Below, piece by piece: positions 1 through 8,944 of a DNA stretch of 33,047 bases. The DNA comes from an uncultured Lachnoclostridium sp. (lineage in GTDB: Bacteria > Bacillota > Clostridia > Lachnospirales > Lachnospiraceae). The first letter of the stretch is position 1. Each line of letters starts with the position of its first letter. The position numbers and the translations under genes are program-made. The stretch covers positions 1 through 33,047 of the forward strand of contig CAMWXG010000012.1 in NCBI GenBank assembly GCA_947178155.1, given 5' to 3'. A model generated the notes under the pieces. The model was not told where the DNA came from. It made no database searches and saw nothing but the letters and a program-made list of their open reading frames with translations.

Positions 1-51
1 CTTCCGGCACATGCCAATATCGGTTAAAGAAAATGTTTTCAAGAAAATCAC
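1..51 (-). CDS. PP2C-type serine/threonine protein phosphatase, N-terminus only
   Basis: Only the first 17 codons lie in the window; the gene runs off the left edge. The reading ends TFSLTDIGMCRK, which resembles the start of PrpC/Stp-family PP2C phosphatases (usually followed by N-x-D, outside the window). A GTG at 51-49 overlaps the rlmN stop in a GTGA arrangement. A TTG at 42-40 in the same frame gives MKTFSLTDIG and is spaced better from the GGGCGG-like site, so it may be the true start. In Firmicutes this phosphatase usually follows rlmN and precedes a PASTA-domain kinase (known context). The family call is inferred from 14-17 residues plus gene order. Confidence 0.6.
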   Translation of the reverse strand, partial: MIFLKTFSLTDIGMCRK

Positions 52-1088
52 CGCCCTTCCACATATCTCTTCCTCAACTGTCCACAGGCAGCATCTATAT
101 CACTGCCCATTTCTCTTCTAATAGTAACATTTATATGATTTTTTTCAAGTATTAATTTAAATTCCTGTATATTCATCCTTCCCGACCGCCTGCCAGCCCT
201 TCCCGAAACCGGATTTAAAGGAATAATATTAACATGGCAGTTAAGACCTTTTATAAGCTCTGCAAGTTGTTTTGCATGCTCTGGCTTATCATTCTTTTCC
301 TGCATCATACTATATTCAAATGTAATCCTTCTGCCTGTTTTTTCTATATAATACCGGCATGCATCAATAATATCTGTTATGGAATATTTATATGCAATCG
401 GCATAATTTCCTGCCTTATAGTATCATTTGGTGCATGCAGAGATATTGCAACAGTAATTGTAAGATTTTCCTTAACAAGCTCTTTAAGCTTGTCAATAAG
501 TCCGCATGTTGATAAAGTAATATTCCTCTGGCTAATATTAAGACCATGTTCGTCAGATAGCATTTTAATAAATTTTACTACATTTTCATAATTGTCAAGA
601 GGCTCTCCAATACCCATTAATATAATATTGGATACTCTTGTATCTATTATCTTCTGTATCTGATATATCTGGTCAAGCATTTCTGAAGGCCTTAAATTTC
701 TTATAAGTCCTCCAACTGTTGAAGCACAAAACTTACAGCCCATACGGCATCCTGCCTGCGTTGATATACATACACTGCTGCCATGCTTATATAACATAAG
801 TACACTTTCAACCATATTTCCATCCGAAAGCCTCATAAGAAATTTCCTTGTGCCATCTTTTGATTCCTGTATTTTTATAATTTCAGCACCCTTAAGTGTA
901 CATTTTTCATCAAGCACTTTTCTTAAATCCTTTGAAAGATTAGTCATATCATCAAATGATGCTGCCAGCTTTTTGTGTATCCATTCATACAACTGCTTCG
1001 CCCTGAAAGACTTCTGTCCAATACTTTCAACAAATATTTTCATTTCATTATAATCAAAGCTCTTAATATCTTCTTTATCCAAATTCAA
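48..1088 (-). CDS. rlmN: 23S rRNA (adenine2503-C2)/tRNA A37 methyltransferase RlmN
   Basis: Radical SAM enzyme that methylates C2 of A2503 in 23S rRNA and A37 of some tRNAs. Visible features are the radical-SAM cluster motif CRMGCKFCAS (CxxxCxxC), GIGEPLDNY, and the C-terminal DAACGQLRKRY holding the second methylation cysteine. The N-terminal FRAKQLYEWIH is typical of RlmN. The frame is open to a TTG at 1106, but that codon has no ribosome site. The TTG at 1088 has AGAGGA about 8 nt upstream and gives 346 aa, close to the usual length, so I prefer it. The stop overlaps the phosphatase start. It lies 74 bp downstream of rsmB and probably shares its transcript. The exact start is uncertain by a few codons. 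Confidence 0.95.
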   Translation of the reverse strand: MNLDKEDIKSFDYNEMKIFVESIGQKSFRAKQLYEWIHKKLAASFDDMTNLSKDLRKVLDEKCTLKGAEIIKIQESKDGTRKFLMRLSDGNMVESVLMLYKHGSSVCISTQAGCRMGCKFCASTVGGLIRNLRPSEMLDQIYQIQKIIDTRVSNIILMGIGEPLDNYENVVKFIKMLSDEHGLNISQRNITLSTCGLIDKLKELVKENLTITVAISLHAPNDTIRQEIMPIAYKYSITDIIDACRYYIEKTGRRITFEYSMMQEKNDKPEHAKQLAELIKGLNCHVNIIPLNPVSGRAGRRSGRMNIQEFKLILEKNHINVTIRREMGSDIDAACGQLRKRYVEGR

Positions 1089-1162
1089 CTGTTTTTCCTC
1101 TTTCAATATACCATGCTTTTTATGGGGAGTGTGTACTTTCTAGCTTAGAGAAACTTCAACTC

Positions 1163-2527
1163 TTACACACTTTTTAAAAAAGATGCTACAAAAAATCCAT
1201 CTGTGTGCGCCATATATGGCAATACCTGTATGTATCCCATATGCCCTGTTATGCCTGAAAGCTGCTTAGGAAGCCTCTCCTCTATATTCTCGACCTTAAA
1301 TGGCAGATTTTTTCTAATCCATTCTACATTCATCTCATTTTCTTCTGAAGTAATAGTACATGTGCTGTAAACAAGCCTTCCTCCTGATTTTACATACCTT
1401 CCTGCAATAGTTAAAATATCTCTTTGAAGCTTTGCAAGCACTTCTATATCACCAGGTTTTGTCTTATATTTTATATCACACTTTTTTCCAATTACCCCAA
1501 GCCCCGAACACGGCAGGTCCGCTATCACTATATCTGCCTTTTCCTCCCATTCTTCCCTAAATACAAGTGCATCATTTTCAAATACCTCTATATTATTAAA
1601 ACCTGTGCGCTTTATATTTTCATGTATAAGCCCTGTCTTCTTTTTTGAAATATCACATGATATAACTTTTCCGCTGCCATTTAATATATCTGCTGCATGA
1701 ATTGTCTTTCCTCCGGGAGCAGCACATATATCTATAATAGTATCTCCTTTATTTATATCGGCTATTATACATGGAAGCATTGAGCTCTCATCTTGTATTT
1801 GTATATATCCTTCCTTAAAAGCGCTAAGACTTGAAAGTGTATCATAATCTGATATCCTTAGAGAAATATCATTTAAATTTCCACTTTTAACACATGCCCC
1901 CTCAGCTTTTAAAAGCCATGCTGTGTAATCTGCTGCCGCTTTTGAAATATTGCACCTTGCAGTTACCATATTATCTTTAAGCAGATATTCAGAAAAAATT
2001 TTTTCTGCTGCATCCTTTCCATAACTATCCATATACCTTTTAACAATCCACTCAGGCATTGAATACTTTACAGAAGCATATTGTACAAAGTTCTTATCAC
2101 AAGGTGGATAATTTATGTTTTGCTTATTTGCTGCTATATTTCTAAGAACTCCATTTACAAATCCTTTAAGCCCATTAAATTTATGGGCTGCGGCAAGTTT
2201 TACTGCTTCATTACACACAGCACTATCAGGTACACGCTCCATATAAAATATCTGATATACCCCCATGCGCAGAATATTTCGTATAACAGGCTTCATTTTA
2301 TTAACCTTTACTTTAGAAAAAAGATTTATTATATAATCAAGCTCTATGGTGCGCTCTATAGTGCCCTCACTAAGTCTTGTAAAAAACGCTCTGTCCCTTT
2401 TATCTTTTATAACACCGCTGTCTAAAAAATTATGAATCGCTGTATCCGAATATTCTCCCTGCTCCATTACCTTTAAAATAATTTCAAGGGCACAATCACG
2501 TATATTTAAAGATTTATTTAAAGCCAT
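1163..2527 (-). CDS. rsmB: 16S rRNA (cytosine967-C5)-methyltransferase RsmB
   Basis: SAM-dependent m5C methyltransferase acting on C967 of 16S rRNA. The first ~140 residues form the NusB-like RNA-binding domain (EGTIERTIELDYIIN, ILRMGVYQIFYMERVP). The rest is the Rossmann methyltransferase, with ICAAPGGKT as the SAM loop, DLPCSGLG carrying one catalytic cysteine and STCTI the other. At 454 aa it is full length. The frame opens at a TTG at 2533 closely spaced behind AGGAGAG; the ATG two codons later (2527) is my choice, but either is possible. Its 5' end overlaps the end of fmt, so the two are translationally linked. fmt-rsmB-rlmN is a classic Firmicute cluster. Confidence 0.96.
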   Translation of the reverse strand: MALNKSLNIRDCALEIILKVMEQGEYSDTAIHNFLDSGVIKDKRDRAFFTRLSEGTIERTIELDYIINLFSKVKVNKMKPVIRNILRMGVYQIFYMERVPDSAVCNEAVKLAAAHKFNGLKGFVNGVLRNIAANKQNINYPPCDKNFVQYASVKYSMPEWIVKRYMDSYGKDAAEKIFSEYLLKDNMVTARCNISKAAADYTAWLLKAEGACVKSGNLNDISLRISDYDTLSSLSAFKEGYIQIQDESSMLPCIIADINKGDTIIDICAAPGGKTIHAADILNGSGKVISCDISKKKTGLIHENIKRTGFNNIEVFENDALVFREEWEEKADIVIADLPCSGLGVIGKKCDIKYKTKPGDIEVLAKLQRDILTIAGRYVKSGGRLVYSTCTITSEENEMNVEWIRKNLPFKVENIEERLPKQLSGITGHMGYIQVLPYMAHTDGFFVASFLKSV

Positions 2528-3482
2528 ATCCAAGACACTCTCCTGTCTTAATATTACATCCCCTCATAAAGGCATCGGCGTCCATTCTTTTTTTCCCCTC
2601 AAGCTGAAGTGATTTAATTATAAGATATCCCTCTCCTGTCTTAACAGCAAAGTCCTTTTTCCTTACTGCTGTTACCTCTCCTGCTTTGGCATTTTCATTA
2701 AAAATATTATATTCTTTTGCTAAATCATAATCGCAGCAATCTGCTTCCCATATCTTAAGCATTTTTCCATTAAAATGTGTGTATGCACTTGGCCACGGAT
2801 TTAGCCCTCTGATAAGTCTTTCTATAACATCAGCCGGCTTATTAAAATCAATCTCTCCCATAGATTTATTAAGCATCTTTGCATACGTGTGTTGTTCTTC
2901 ATCCTGCTTTACAGGTTTTAAACTGCCACTTTCTGCCATATCAAGTGCCTTTAGCATTAAAGGTCCCCCAATATGAGAGAGTTTCTCAAAAAGACTGCCA
3001 CCAGTCTCTTTTTCATCAAGAGTATATCTTTCCATAAGCAGTATGTCTCCAGTGTCAATACCTGCATCCATCTGCATTATCGTAACACCGCTTTCCTTAT
3101 CACCATTTATAACAGACCACTGTATTGGTGCAGCACCTCTAAGCTTTGGCAGCAACGACGCATGTACATTCATACAACCATACTTTGGTAGATTTAATAT
3201 ATCTTCTGACAAAATCTGGCCAAACGCTGCTACAACTATTACATCAGGAGCAAGCTCTTCTAACTTTTCCACAAATTCCTTTTCCCTTACCTTAAGCGGC
3301 TGATATACATCTATCCCTTCACTTACCGCAACTTCCTTTACCGGAGAAGCTATTAAGCCTCCACTCCTGCCCTTTGGTCTGTCAGGCTGTGTAACTACTG
3401 CTGCCACTTCATGCCTGCTTCCAATAAGCGCCTTAAGTGTTCCCACCGCAAAATCGGGAGTTCCCATAAAAATAACTCTCAT
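2514..3482 (-). CDS. fmt: Methionyl-tRNA formyltransferase
   Basis: Transfers a formyl group from 10-formyl-THF to Met-tRNAfMet, allowing initiator tRNA use. The N-terminal formyltransferase domain is plain: MRVIFMGTPDFAV at the start, then MNVHASLLPKLRGAAPI with the catalytic Asn/His, and MDAGIDTGDIL. The C-terminal OB-like domain follows from about residue 205 (GLNPWPSAYTHFNGKMLKIW). 322 aa is normal. ATG is preceded by GGAG 7 nt upstream. It lies 16 bp after def and overlaps rsmB, placing formylation and deformylation in one transcript. Confidence 0.97.
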   Translation of the reverse strand: MRVIFMGTPDFAVGTLKALIGSRHEVAAVVTQPDRPKGRSGGLIASPVKEVAVSEGIDVYQPLKVREKEFVEKLEELAPDVIVVAAFGQILSEDILNLPKYGCMNVHASLLPKLRGAAPIQWSVINGDKESGVTIMQMDAGIDTGDILLMERYTLDEKETGGSLFEKLSHIGGPLMLKALDMAESGSLKPVKQDEEQHTYAKMLNKSMGEIDFNKPADVIERLIRGLNPWPSAYTHFNGKMLKIWEADCCDYDLAKEYNIFNENAKAGEVTAVRKKDFAVKTGEGYLIIKSLQLEGKKRMDADAFMRGCNIKTGECLGYGFK

Positions 3483-3498
3483 AGAATATCTCCATTTC

Positions 3499-3984
3499 TT
3501 ATGCTCTTTCTTCTGCTTCCTGTGCGTCCATTAATTCTCCCTCAACTTTTGATACATAAAGTACCCCTGAAAGATGATCTACCTCATGTTGAATCGCCCT
3601 TGCCAAAAGGTCTTCACCTTCTATAATCCTTTCCTTCATATGCTGGTCATATGCTTTTACCTTTACATAGTTAGCTCTTGTAACATTTCCAACCTTATTT
3701 GGTACACTAAGGCATGCTTCCTGTCCTGTCTGCTCTCCAGATAATTCAAGTATTTCAGGATTAATAAGAACTATAGGCGTATTTCCCTCCTGTGTTACAT
3801 CAATTACAACTATCTGCTTAAGCACACCAACCTGTGGTGCTGCAAGTCCCACTCCCTGCGCCTGATACATAGTGTCAAGCATATCTCCTATCAGTATAGC
3901 TATTCTTGGTGTCAAAATTTTTACAGGTTTTGTCTGATGTTCAAGTATTTCATCACCTATTGTCCTAATTTTTCTAATTGCCAT
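3499..3984 (-). CDS. def: Peptide deformylase
   Basis: Metalloenzyme removing the N-formyl group from nascent proteins. Motif I GVGLAAPQVG, motif II EACLSVP and motif III QHEVDHLSGVLY (HEVDH metal site) are all present. Motif II has Ala where the usual form is EGCLS; the Cys metal ligand is kept, so activity is expected. The frame is open upstream to 4017, but ATG 3984 (MAIRKIRTIGDEIL) has AGGAAGGAG 6 nt before it and gives 161 aa, so I start there. It follows priA by 13 bp and precedes fmt by 16 bp. Confidence 0.96.
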   Translation of the reverse strand: MAIRKIRTIGDEILEHQTKPVKILTPRIAILIGDMLDTMYQAQGVGLAAPQVGVLKQIVVIDVTQEGNTPIVLINPEILELSGEQTGQEACLSVPNKVGNVTRANYVKVKAYDQHMKERIIEGEDLLARAIQHEVDHLSGVLYVSKVEGELMDAQEAEERA

Positions 3985-3997
3985 AACAAACTCCTTC

Positions 3998-6241
3998 CTA
4001 AATATAATTAATCTCAAAATTAATAATACAATCCTTATATACTATATCATGCTCCTTAAATTCTTCAATACTATTTTTTGCTGACAGGAGCACATTATAA
4101 TCCACACATTTTCCATATACCATTTTTCTGTATACATCATTCGTCTTAGCAACTGCTGCATCTGTTGGTCCCAGTATACTTATATCCTCATATATTTTCA
4201 TTATTTCATATACTTTTACTGAAAGCTGTGCTGCACTTTTTTCATTTTGTGAAAGCACCAATACTCCCAGTATATTTGAAATCGGCGGATATTGCAACAT
4301 TTGTCTTGCAAGAATCTCCTGTTTATAAAAATTCACATAATCATGTGATGCTGCGCATACTATACTATAATGCTCCGGCTGATATGTTTGAATCACGACA
4401 TTGCCCACCTTATCACCCCTTCCAGCCCTTCCTGCCGCCTGTGCAATTAACTGAAATGTTCTTTCTGCTGCTCTATAATCCCCGGAATTAAGTGATAAAT
4501 CTGCTGCAATTATACCTACAAGTGTCACATCAGGAAAGTCATGCCCTTTTACTATCATCTGTGTTCCAATAAGTATGTCTGCCTTATGCTGTCCAAATTC
4601 TTTTAATATCCTTTCATGCCCCTGCTTGCCACCTGTAGTATCAGCATCCATTCTAAGCACTTTCGCCTGTGGAAATTTCTTCTTTACCATCTCCTCAACC
4701 TGCTGCGTACCAAGCCCAAATGTCCCTATATACACAGAGCCGCACTCTGGACATTTTGGCGGCATAGGTATCTCATAGCCACAGTAATGACATTTAAGCC
4801 TGTCAACCTTTCCATTCACCATATGAGGCTTTAGCGACACTGAACAATGTTTGCAGCCTATTACACTTCCACATTTTCGGCATGATACGAAACCTGCATA
4901 TCCTCTTCTATTAATAAAAAGAATAATCTGCTCATGTCTGCTTAACTTTTCATACATCAGCTCTGACAGCCTTTCACTAAATATAGAATAGTTCTTCTTC
5001 TCAAGCTCATTCCTAAGATCCACTATATCTACATTTGGAAAAACAGCATTGCCAGCACGCATCTTAATCTGGTACATTTTATACTCGTCTTTGACAGCCC
5101 TGTGATACGCTTCAAGTGAAGGCGTTGCAGAACCAAGCACCACACTCGCTCCAAGCATCTTAGCCCGCTTTACAGCGACCTCTCTGGCATGATATTTTGG
5201 TGGCATCTCACTCTGATAACTTGTTTCATGCTCCTCATCAATAACAATAAGCCCAAGATTTTTAAATGGAGTAAATAGAGCAGAGCGCGGCCCTATCATA
5301 ATATCTGTACCCCCATCTTTTGCCTTTATGTACTGATCATAACGTTCCCCTGCTGAAAGTCTTGAATGTATTACAGATATCCTTTCACCAAATCTTTTAT
5401 AAAAACGGTTTACAGTCTGAAATGTAAGTGCAATCTCAGGTATAAGTACAATTACCTGCCCTCCCTCACCAATTACACCTTCAATAATATCCATATAAAC
5501 CTCTGTCTTGCCACTTCCAGTCACTCCATGCAAAAGATATGTCTTTCTAATACCATTTCTATAATCATTTAGTATGCCCTCTGCTGCATTCCTCTGTTCA
5601 TCATTAAGAATATGCCTTTTTGATTTAATATTTTCTGCCTTTATTATGCCCCTGTATTCCCTTTTTGAACTTATATCAATTATTCCAAGCTCTTTAAGCC
5701 CTTCTAATACTGATGCTGTTATTTTTAATTCTTTCACAGCCACAGAATAATCAATTCCCGCAAAGTACTCCTCTTCCGGAAGTGATAAAAACGCCTGTGT
5801 TAGCCGTACTCTCGCTGTATTGTGCTTTTTTTTAAGTTCTTCTGTTACACTTAACATTTCTTTTTTATCTACAAGCGGGTAAATAGTACGCGAAAGTTTC
5901 TCCTTTATCTCACGCTTAACAGGCATAACACACTTTATTGCATCATTCATTGTAGAACCGTAATTTTCCTTTATCCAATAAGCAAGGGAAAGCAGGTGTG
6001 ATTCTGCGACCACTCCCTGCTTTTCTACTCCAATAATGCTTTTAGTCTTTGATAAATCAAATTTTGGCTCAACTGACAACCCTATAACGTATCCCTTAAG
6101 AATACGGTTGCCTGCTCCAAATGGTATCGCAACAAGTGAACCTATTTCTACATTATCTTCCATATCAGCAGGTACAATGTACTGAAATGCCCTGTCAAGG
6201 CTTTTTACTGATATGTCAATAATTACATCAGCAAATATCAT
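3998..6241 (-). CDS. priA: Primosomal replication restart helicase PriA
   Basis: Superfamily 2 3'-5' helicase that reloads the replisome at stalled forks. The N-terminal DNA-binding region begins MIFADVIIDISVKSLDRAFQY. Helicase motifs are GVTGSGKTEVY (Walker A), VIDEEHETSYQ (DEEH box), LGSATPSLE and QAAGRAGRGDK. Between the helicase lobes lie four CxxC pairs (CRKC, CKHC, CHYC, CPEC; approximate residues 450-505) for two zinc ions. At 747 aa it is normal. ATG is preceded by AGGAAGAG. It sits 11 bp downstream of murE and just before def, a common Clostridia order. Confidence 0.97.
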   Translation of the reverse strand: MIFADVIIDISVKSLDRAFQYIVPADMEDNVEIGSLVAIPFGAGNRILKGYVIGLSVEPKFDLSKTKSIIGVEKQGVVAESHLLSLAYWIKENYGSTMNDAIKCVMPVKREIKEKLSRTIYPLVDKKEMLSVTEELKKKHNTARVRLTQAFLSLPEEEYFAGIDYSVAVKELKITASVLEGLKELGIIDISSKREYRGIIKAENIKSKRHILNDEQRNAAEGILNDYRNGIRKTYLLHGVTGSGKTEVYMDIIEGVIGEGGQVIVLIPEIALTFQTVNRFYKRFGERISVIHSRLSAGERYDQYIKAKDGGTDIMIGPRSALFTPFKNLGLIVIDEEHETSYQSEMPPKYHAREVAVKRAKMLGASVVLGSATPSLEAYHRAVKDEYKMYQIKMRAGNAVFPNVDIVDLRNELEKKNYSIFSERLSELMYEKLSRHEQIILFINRRGYAGFVSCRKCGSVIGCKHCSVSLKPHMVNGKVDRLKCHYCGYEIPMPPKCPECGSVYIGTFGLGTQQVEEMVKKKFPQAKVLRMDADTTGGKQGHERILKEFGQHKADILIGTQMIVKGHDFPDVTLVGIIAADLSLNSGDYRAAERTFQLIAQAAGRAGRGDKVGNVVIQTYQPEHYSIVCAASHDYVNFYKQEILARQMLQYPPISNILGVLVLSQNEKSAAQLSVKVYEIMKIYEDISILGPTDAAVAKTNDVYRKMVYGKCVDYNVLLSAKNSIEEFKEHDIVYKDCIINFEINYI

Positions 6242-6252
6242 AAAATCTCTTC

Positions 6253-7722
6253 CTATTTAATAAAATTGCCATCCTTAACCACATCTGCAACAAGCTCACG
6301 TTCGTCCATATGAAATTTTTGTCCCTTAATTTCCTGATAATCCTCCTGCCCCTTACCTGCAAGAACTATTAAATCGCCTTCCTCTGCACTTTCTATGGCA
6401 TAACGTATTGCCTCTGCCCTGTCAATAATTGTAATATATTTACCATCTGCTTTATTTACACCTATAACTATATCATCAATAATTTCCTGTGGCTCTTCAT
6501 AACGCGGATTGTCAGAAGTTACTATTGTAAGGTCAGCAAGTCTTGAAGATACTTCTCCCATTTCAAAACGTCTTTCCTTTGAACGATTGCCACCGCATCC
6601 GAAAAGGCATACAAGCCTTTTGGGGTTATATTCTTTAAGCGTTGTAAGAAGGCTGTTTAAGCTCATTGCATTATGCGCATAGTCTATCATAAGCGTAAAC
6701 TTTGGAGATATCTCTATCAGTTCTACACGTCCTTTTACACTTATATTTGCAAGTGAGTTCAATATAATATCCTTACTTACTCCAAAGTGATGACATACTG
6801 ATACAGCAGTCATTGAATTATATACACTAAATTTTCCAGGTATGTCAATTTCGATATCCATATCTAAAATTCCACTCATATGATATGCAACACCAAGCCC
6901 TCCAGCCTTACTTAACAAACGCACATCAGATGCCCTTATATCAGCATCATCAGAAAAACCATATGTTTCAGTCTCACATGTATGTTCTTTCATTATCTGC
7001 TCAAGATGGCTGTCATCAATATTAAATATTCCAAGCCTGCACTGCTTAAACAACAAGCTCTTGCAATAAATATACTCGTCTAAATCCTTATGTTCGCCTG
7101 GAGCTATATGGTCAGGTTCAAGATTTGTAAATATTCCATAATCAAATGTAAAACCAGCCACTCTGTTCAATTTAAGCCCCTGTGAAGAAACTTCCATAAC
7201 AACACATTTGCATCCTGCATCTATCATCTTTTTGAATGATTCTTGAACTATATATGATTCAGGTGTAGTATTTACAGAAGGAATAGTTTCATCTCCAATT
7301 ATGATTTCAACCGTACCTATAAGTCCTGTCTTAATACCAACAGCCTCAAGCATATTTCGTATCATATATGCAGAAGTAGTCTTGCCCTTAGTCCCCGTAA
7401 TGCCTATTGTAGTCAGTTTTCCAGCAGGATGTCCAAAATATGCAGCTGACAGATATGCAAGTGCCTTCCTGCTGTCACTAACCTTTATAACAGTTACATC
7501 TTCGGGCACATCTACATCCTTTTGAACAATAAGAACACTTACTCCCTTTGCTGCGACCTCCTTTGCAAAATCGTGACCATCTCTTACTGCACCTTCCATA
7601 CATACAAAAACAGCGCCTTCGCATGCCTTTCTTGAATCATATACAAGTTTTTTTATCTCTGCATCTGTATCTCCCTGAATACATTTGTAATCAATGCCTT
7701 CAAGTAAACTATTAAGCTTCAT
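6253..7722 (-). CDS. murE: UDP-MurNAc-tripeptide synthetase (meso-DAP adding) MurE
   Basis: Cytosolic Mur ligase adding the third stem-peptide residue to UDP-MurNAc-L-Ala-D-Glu. The P-loop is GITGTKGKTT (about residue 110), the central domain has TNLEPDHI and the carbamylated-Lys region CKSLLFKQ, and the C-terminal domain carries SDNPRYEEP. DNPR is the signature of meso-diaminopimelate-adding enzymes (lysine-adding forms differ there), matching dapF just upstream. ATG has AAGGAG about 10 nt before it. 489 aa is normal. A palindromic repeat and a 9-bp hairpin (7749-7772) separate it from dapF, so read-through from the dapF promoter must cross that structure; no clear private promoter was seen. 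Confidence 0.96.
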   Translation of the reverse strand: MKLNSLLEGIDYKCIQGDTDAEIKKLVYDSRKACEGAVFVCMEGAVRDGHDFAKEVAAKGVSVLIVQKDVDVPEDVTVIKVSDSRKALAYLSAAYFGHPAGKLTTIGITGTKGKTTSAYMIRNMLEAVGIKTGLIGTVEIIIGDETIPSVNTTPESYIVQESFKKMIDAGCKCVVMEVSSQGLKLNRVAGFTFDYGIFTNLEPDHIAPGEHKDLDEYIYCKSLLFKQCRLGIFNIDDSHLEQIMKEHTCETETYGFSDDADIRASDVRLLSKAGGLGVAYHMSGILDMDIEIDIPGKFSVYNSMTAVSVCHHFGVSKDIILNSLANISVKGRVELIEISPKFTLMIDYAHNAMSLNSLLTTLKEYNPKRLVCLFGCGGNRSKERRFEMGEVSSRLADLTIVTSDNPRYEEPQEIIDDIVIGVNKADGKYITIIDRAEAIRYAIESAEEGDLIVLAGKGQEDYQEIKGQKFHMDERELVADVVKDGNFIK

Positions 7723-7799
7723 ATTTTATAATTCTCCTTTTTTATATAAATGATGATTAATTATCACCATCTGTGTCTGGCACCGCCCTTTGAGGCATA

Positions 7800-7968
7800 T
7801 ACTAGTACAGCGTTGCATTAATCTCGAAGTAATAGGGGCCTGAATTTTGTGTCAGGACAAGGCGGAGGAAGGAGGCAATGCGGTGGCATTGTTGACTGAC
7901 GACAACGCGGTACTGGCGCAAAAGGCAGGCACATATTACTCGATTATTAATGCAACACTGTACTAGTA
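7800..7968. mobile_element. Palindromic MITE-like repeat, copy A
   Basis: The ends are inverted repeats: CTAGTACAGCGTTGCATTAAT at the left pairs with its near-perfect complement at the right (one mismatch over 22 bp including the ACTAGT tip). TA dinucleotides flank both ends (7800-7801, 7967-7968). The arms continue as an imperfect palindrome of over 50 bp, so a transcript would fold into a long hairpin with a small internal stem CAATGC-GGTG-GCATTG. The same element recurs at 17978-18137 with about 87% identity and no internal gaps except one 8-bp deletion. No credible protein is encoded. It starts 5 bp after the dapF stop. The TA flank suggests an IS630/mariner-type mechanism (inference). 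Confidence 0.85.
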
Positions 7969-7973
7969 CCGGA

Positions 7974-8822
7974 TTATAAGTTAGAAATATCAATCTCCCC
8001 TTCAAATACCACCTCGGCAGGCCCTGTCATAAACACTTTATTATTCTTTCTGTCATATTTTATAAACAAATCTCCGCCAAGCAAATGTACAGTCACTTCT
8101 TCATCAGTCTTATCATTAAGCACACATGCTACTACTGACGCACATGTCCCTGTACCACATGCCAAAGTCTCTCCTGAACCACGCTCCCATACACGCATAT
8201 TTATCTCATTTCTATTTAATATCTGTACAAATTCTGTATTAATTCTATCCGGAAACATACTGTGATTTTCAAATTTAGGACCGATTTTTTCAATTTCAAT
8301 GCCTTTAGTGTCCTCTACAAATGTAACTACATGAGGATTTCCCATAGATACACAGGTAACTCTGTAATCATTACCAGCAACTTCTATAACTTCATCAATA
8401 AAACTCTCCCTGCTTTCATCACATCTAACAGGAATATCTGCAGGTTTTAAAACAGGCTCCCCCATATCAACCTTAACAAGCCTTACATTATTATCTTCAA
8501 CAGTTAAATCAAGATATTTTATTCCACTCTTAGTTTCTATGGAAATGTTCTTTTTATCAGTCAGCCTATAATCATATACATATTTGGCAACACAACGTAT
8601 GCCATTACCACACATCATTCCTTCTGAACCATCTGCATTGTACATATCCATGCGAAAATCAGCTATATCACTTGGGCAAATCAATATAAGCCCATCTGAA
8701 CCTATTCCAAAATGTCTGTCACTTATATACCTTGATACCTTATCAGGTGAATCAATAACTTCATTCATACAATTTACATATACATAATCATTGCCACATC
8801 CATGCATCTTAGTAAACTTCAT
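7974..8822 (-). CDS. dapF: Diaminopimelate epimerase
   Basis: Cofactor-independent racemase converting LL-DAP to meso-DAP for peptidoglycan and lysine. Both catalytic cysteines are visible, in GMMCGNGIRC and in ACGTGTCASV, together with MKFTKMHGCGNDYV at the N-terminus and GNPHVV in the middle. 282 aa is full length. ATG is preceded by AAGGAGGAG. It is the first gene of a minus-strand run whose second gene, murE, attaches the product. A good promoter lies at 8945-8973. Its stop codon almost touches repeat copy A. Confidence 0.97.
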   Translation of the reverse strand: MKFTKMHGCGNDYVYVNCMNEVIDSPDKVSRYISDRHFGIGSDGLILICPSDIADFRMDMYNADGSEGMMCGNGIRCVAKYVYDYRLTDKKNISIETKSGIKYLDLTVEDNNVRLVKVDMGEPVLKPADIPVRCDESRESFIDEVIEVAGNDYRVTCVSMGNPHVVTFVEDTKGIEIEKIGPKFENHSMFPDRINTEFVQILNRNEINMRVWERGSGETLACGTGTCASVVACVLNDKTDEEVTVHLLGGDLFIKYDRKNNKVFMTGPAEVVFEGEIDISNL

Positions 8823-8944
8823 TATAATAACTCCTCCTTAACAAACCCACCCATATCTGATATATATTTGTCAATAAATACCTGCCCCATACATTTATCC
8901 ATTGTAACTATCCATTATACTAAGGACAGATATTTCTGCTCATT

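Noticed and set aside
1113-1133. TGCTTTTTATGGGG shared with 18148-18161, possibly a relic of the second palindromic element
   Set aside because: Fourteen-base AT-rich matches are expected by chance in a 33-kb window, and flanking similarity is poor.
1128-1171. AGTGTGTA/TACACACT inverted repeat between rsmB and rlmN as a terminator
   Set aside because: Only 8 bp with a 28-nt loop that reaches into the rsmB stop; the run is expected to be co-transcribed.
7778-7790. TGGCACCGCC resembling a T-box antiterminator sequence
   Set aside because: No specifier loop, AG-bulge or downstream terminator/antiterminator pair, and it lies on the wrong strand for murE.
7802-8005. 67-aa open frame on the minus strand across repeat copy A
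   Set aside because: It lies almost wholly in the palindromic repeat and overlaps the end of dapF; no ribosome site or family resemblance.
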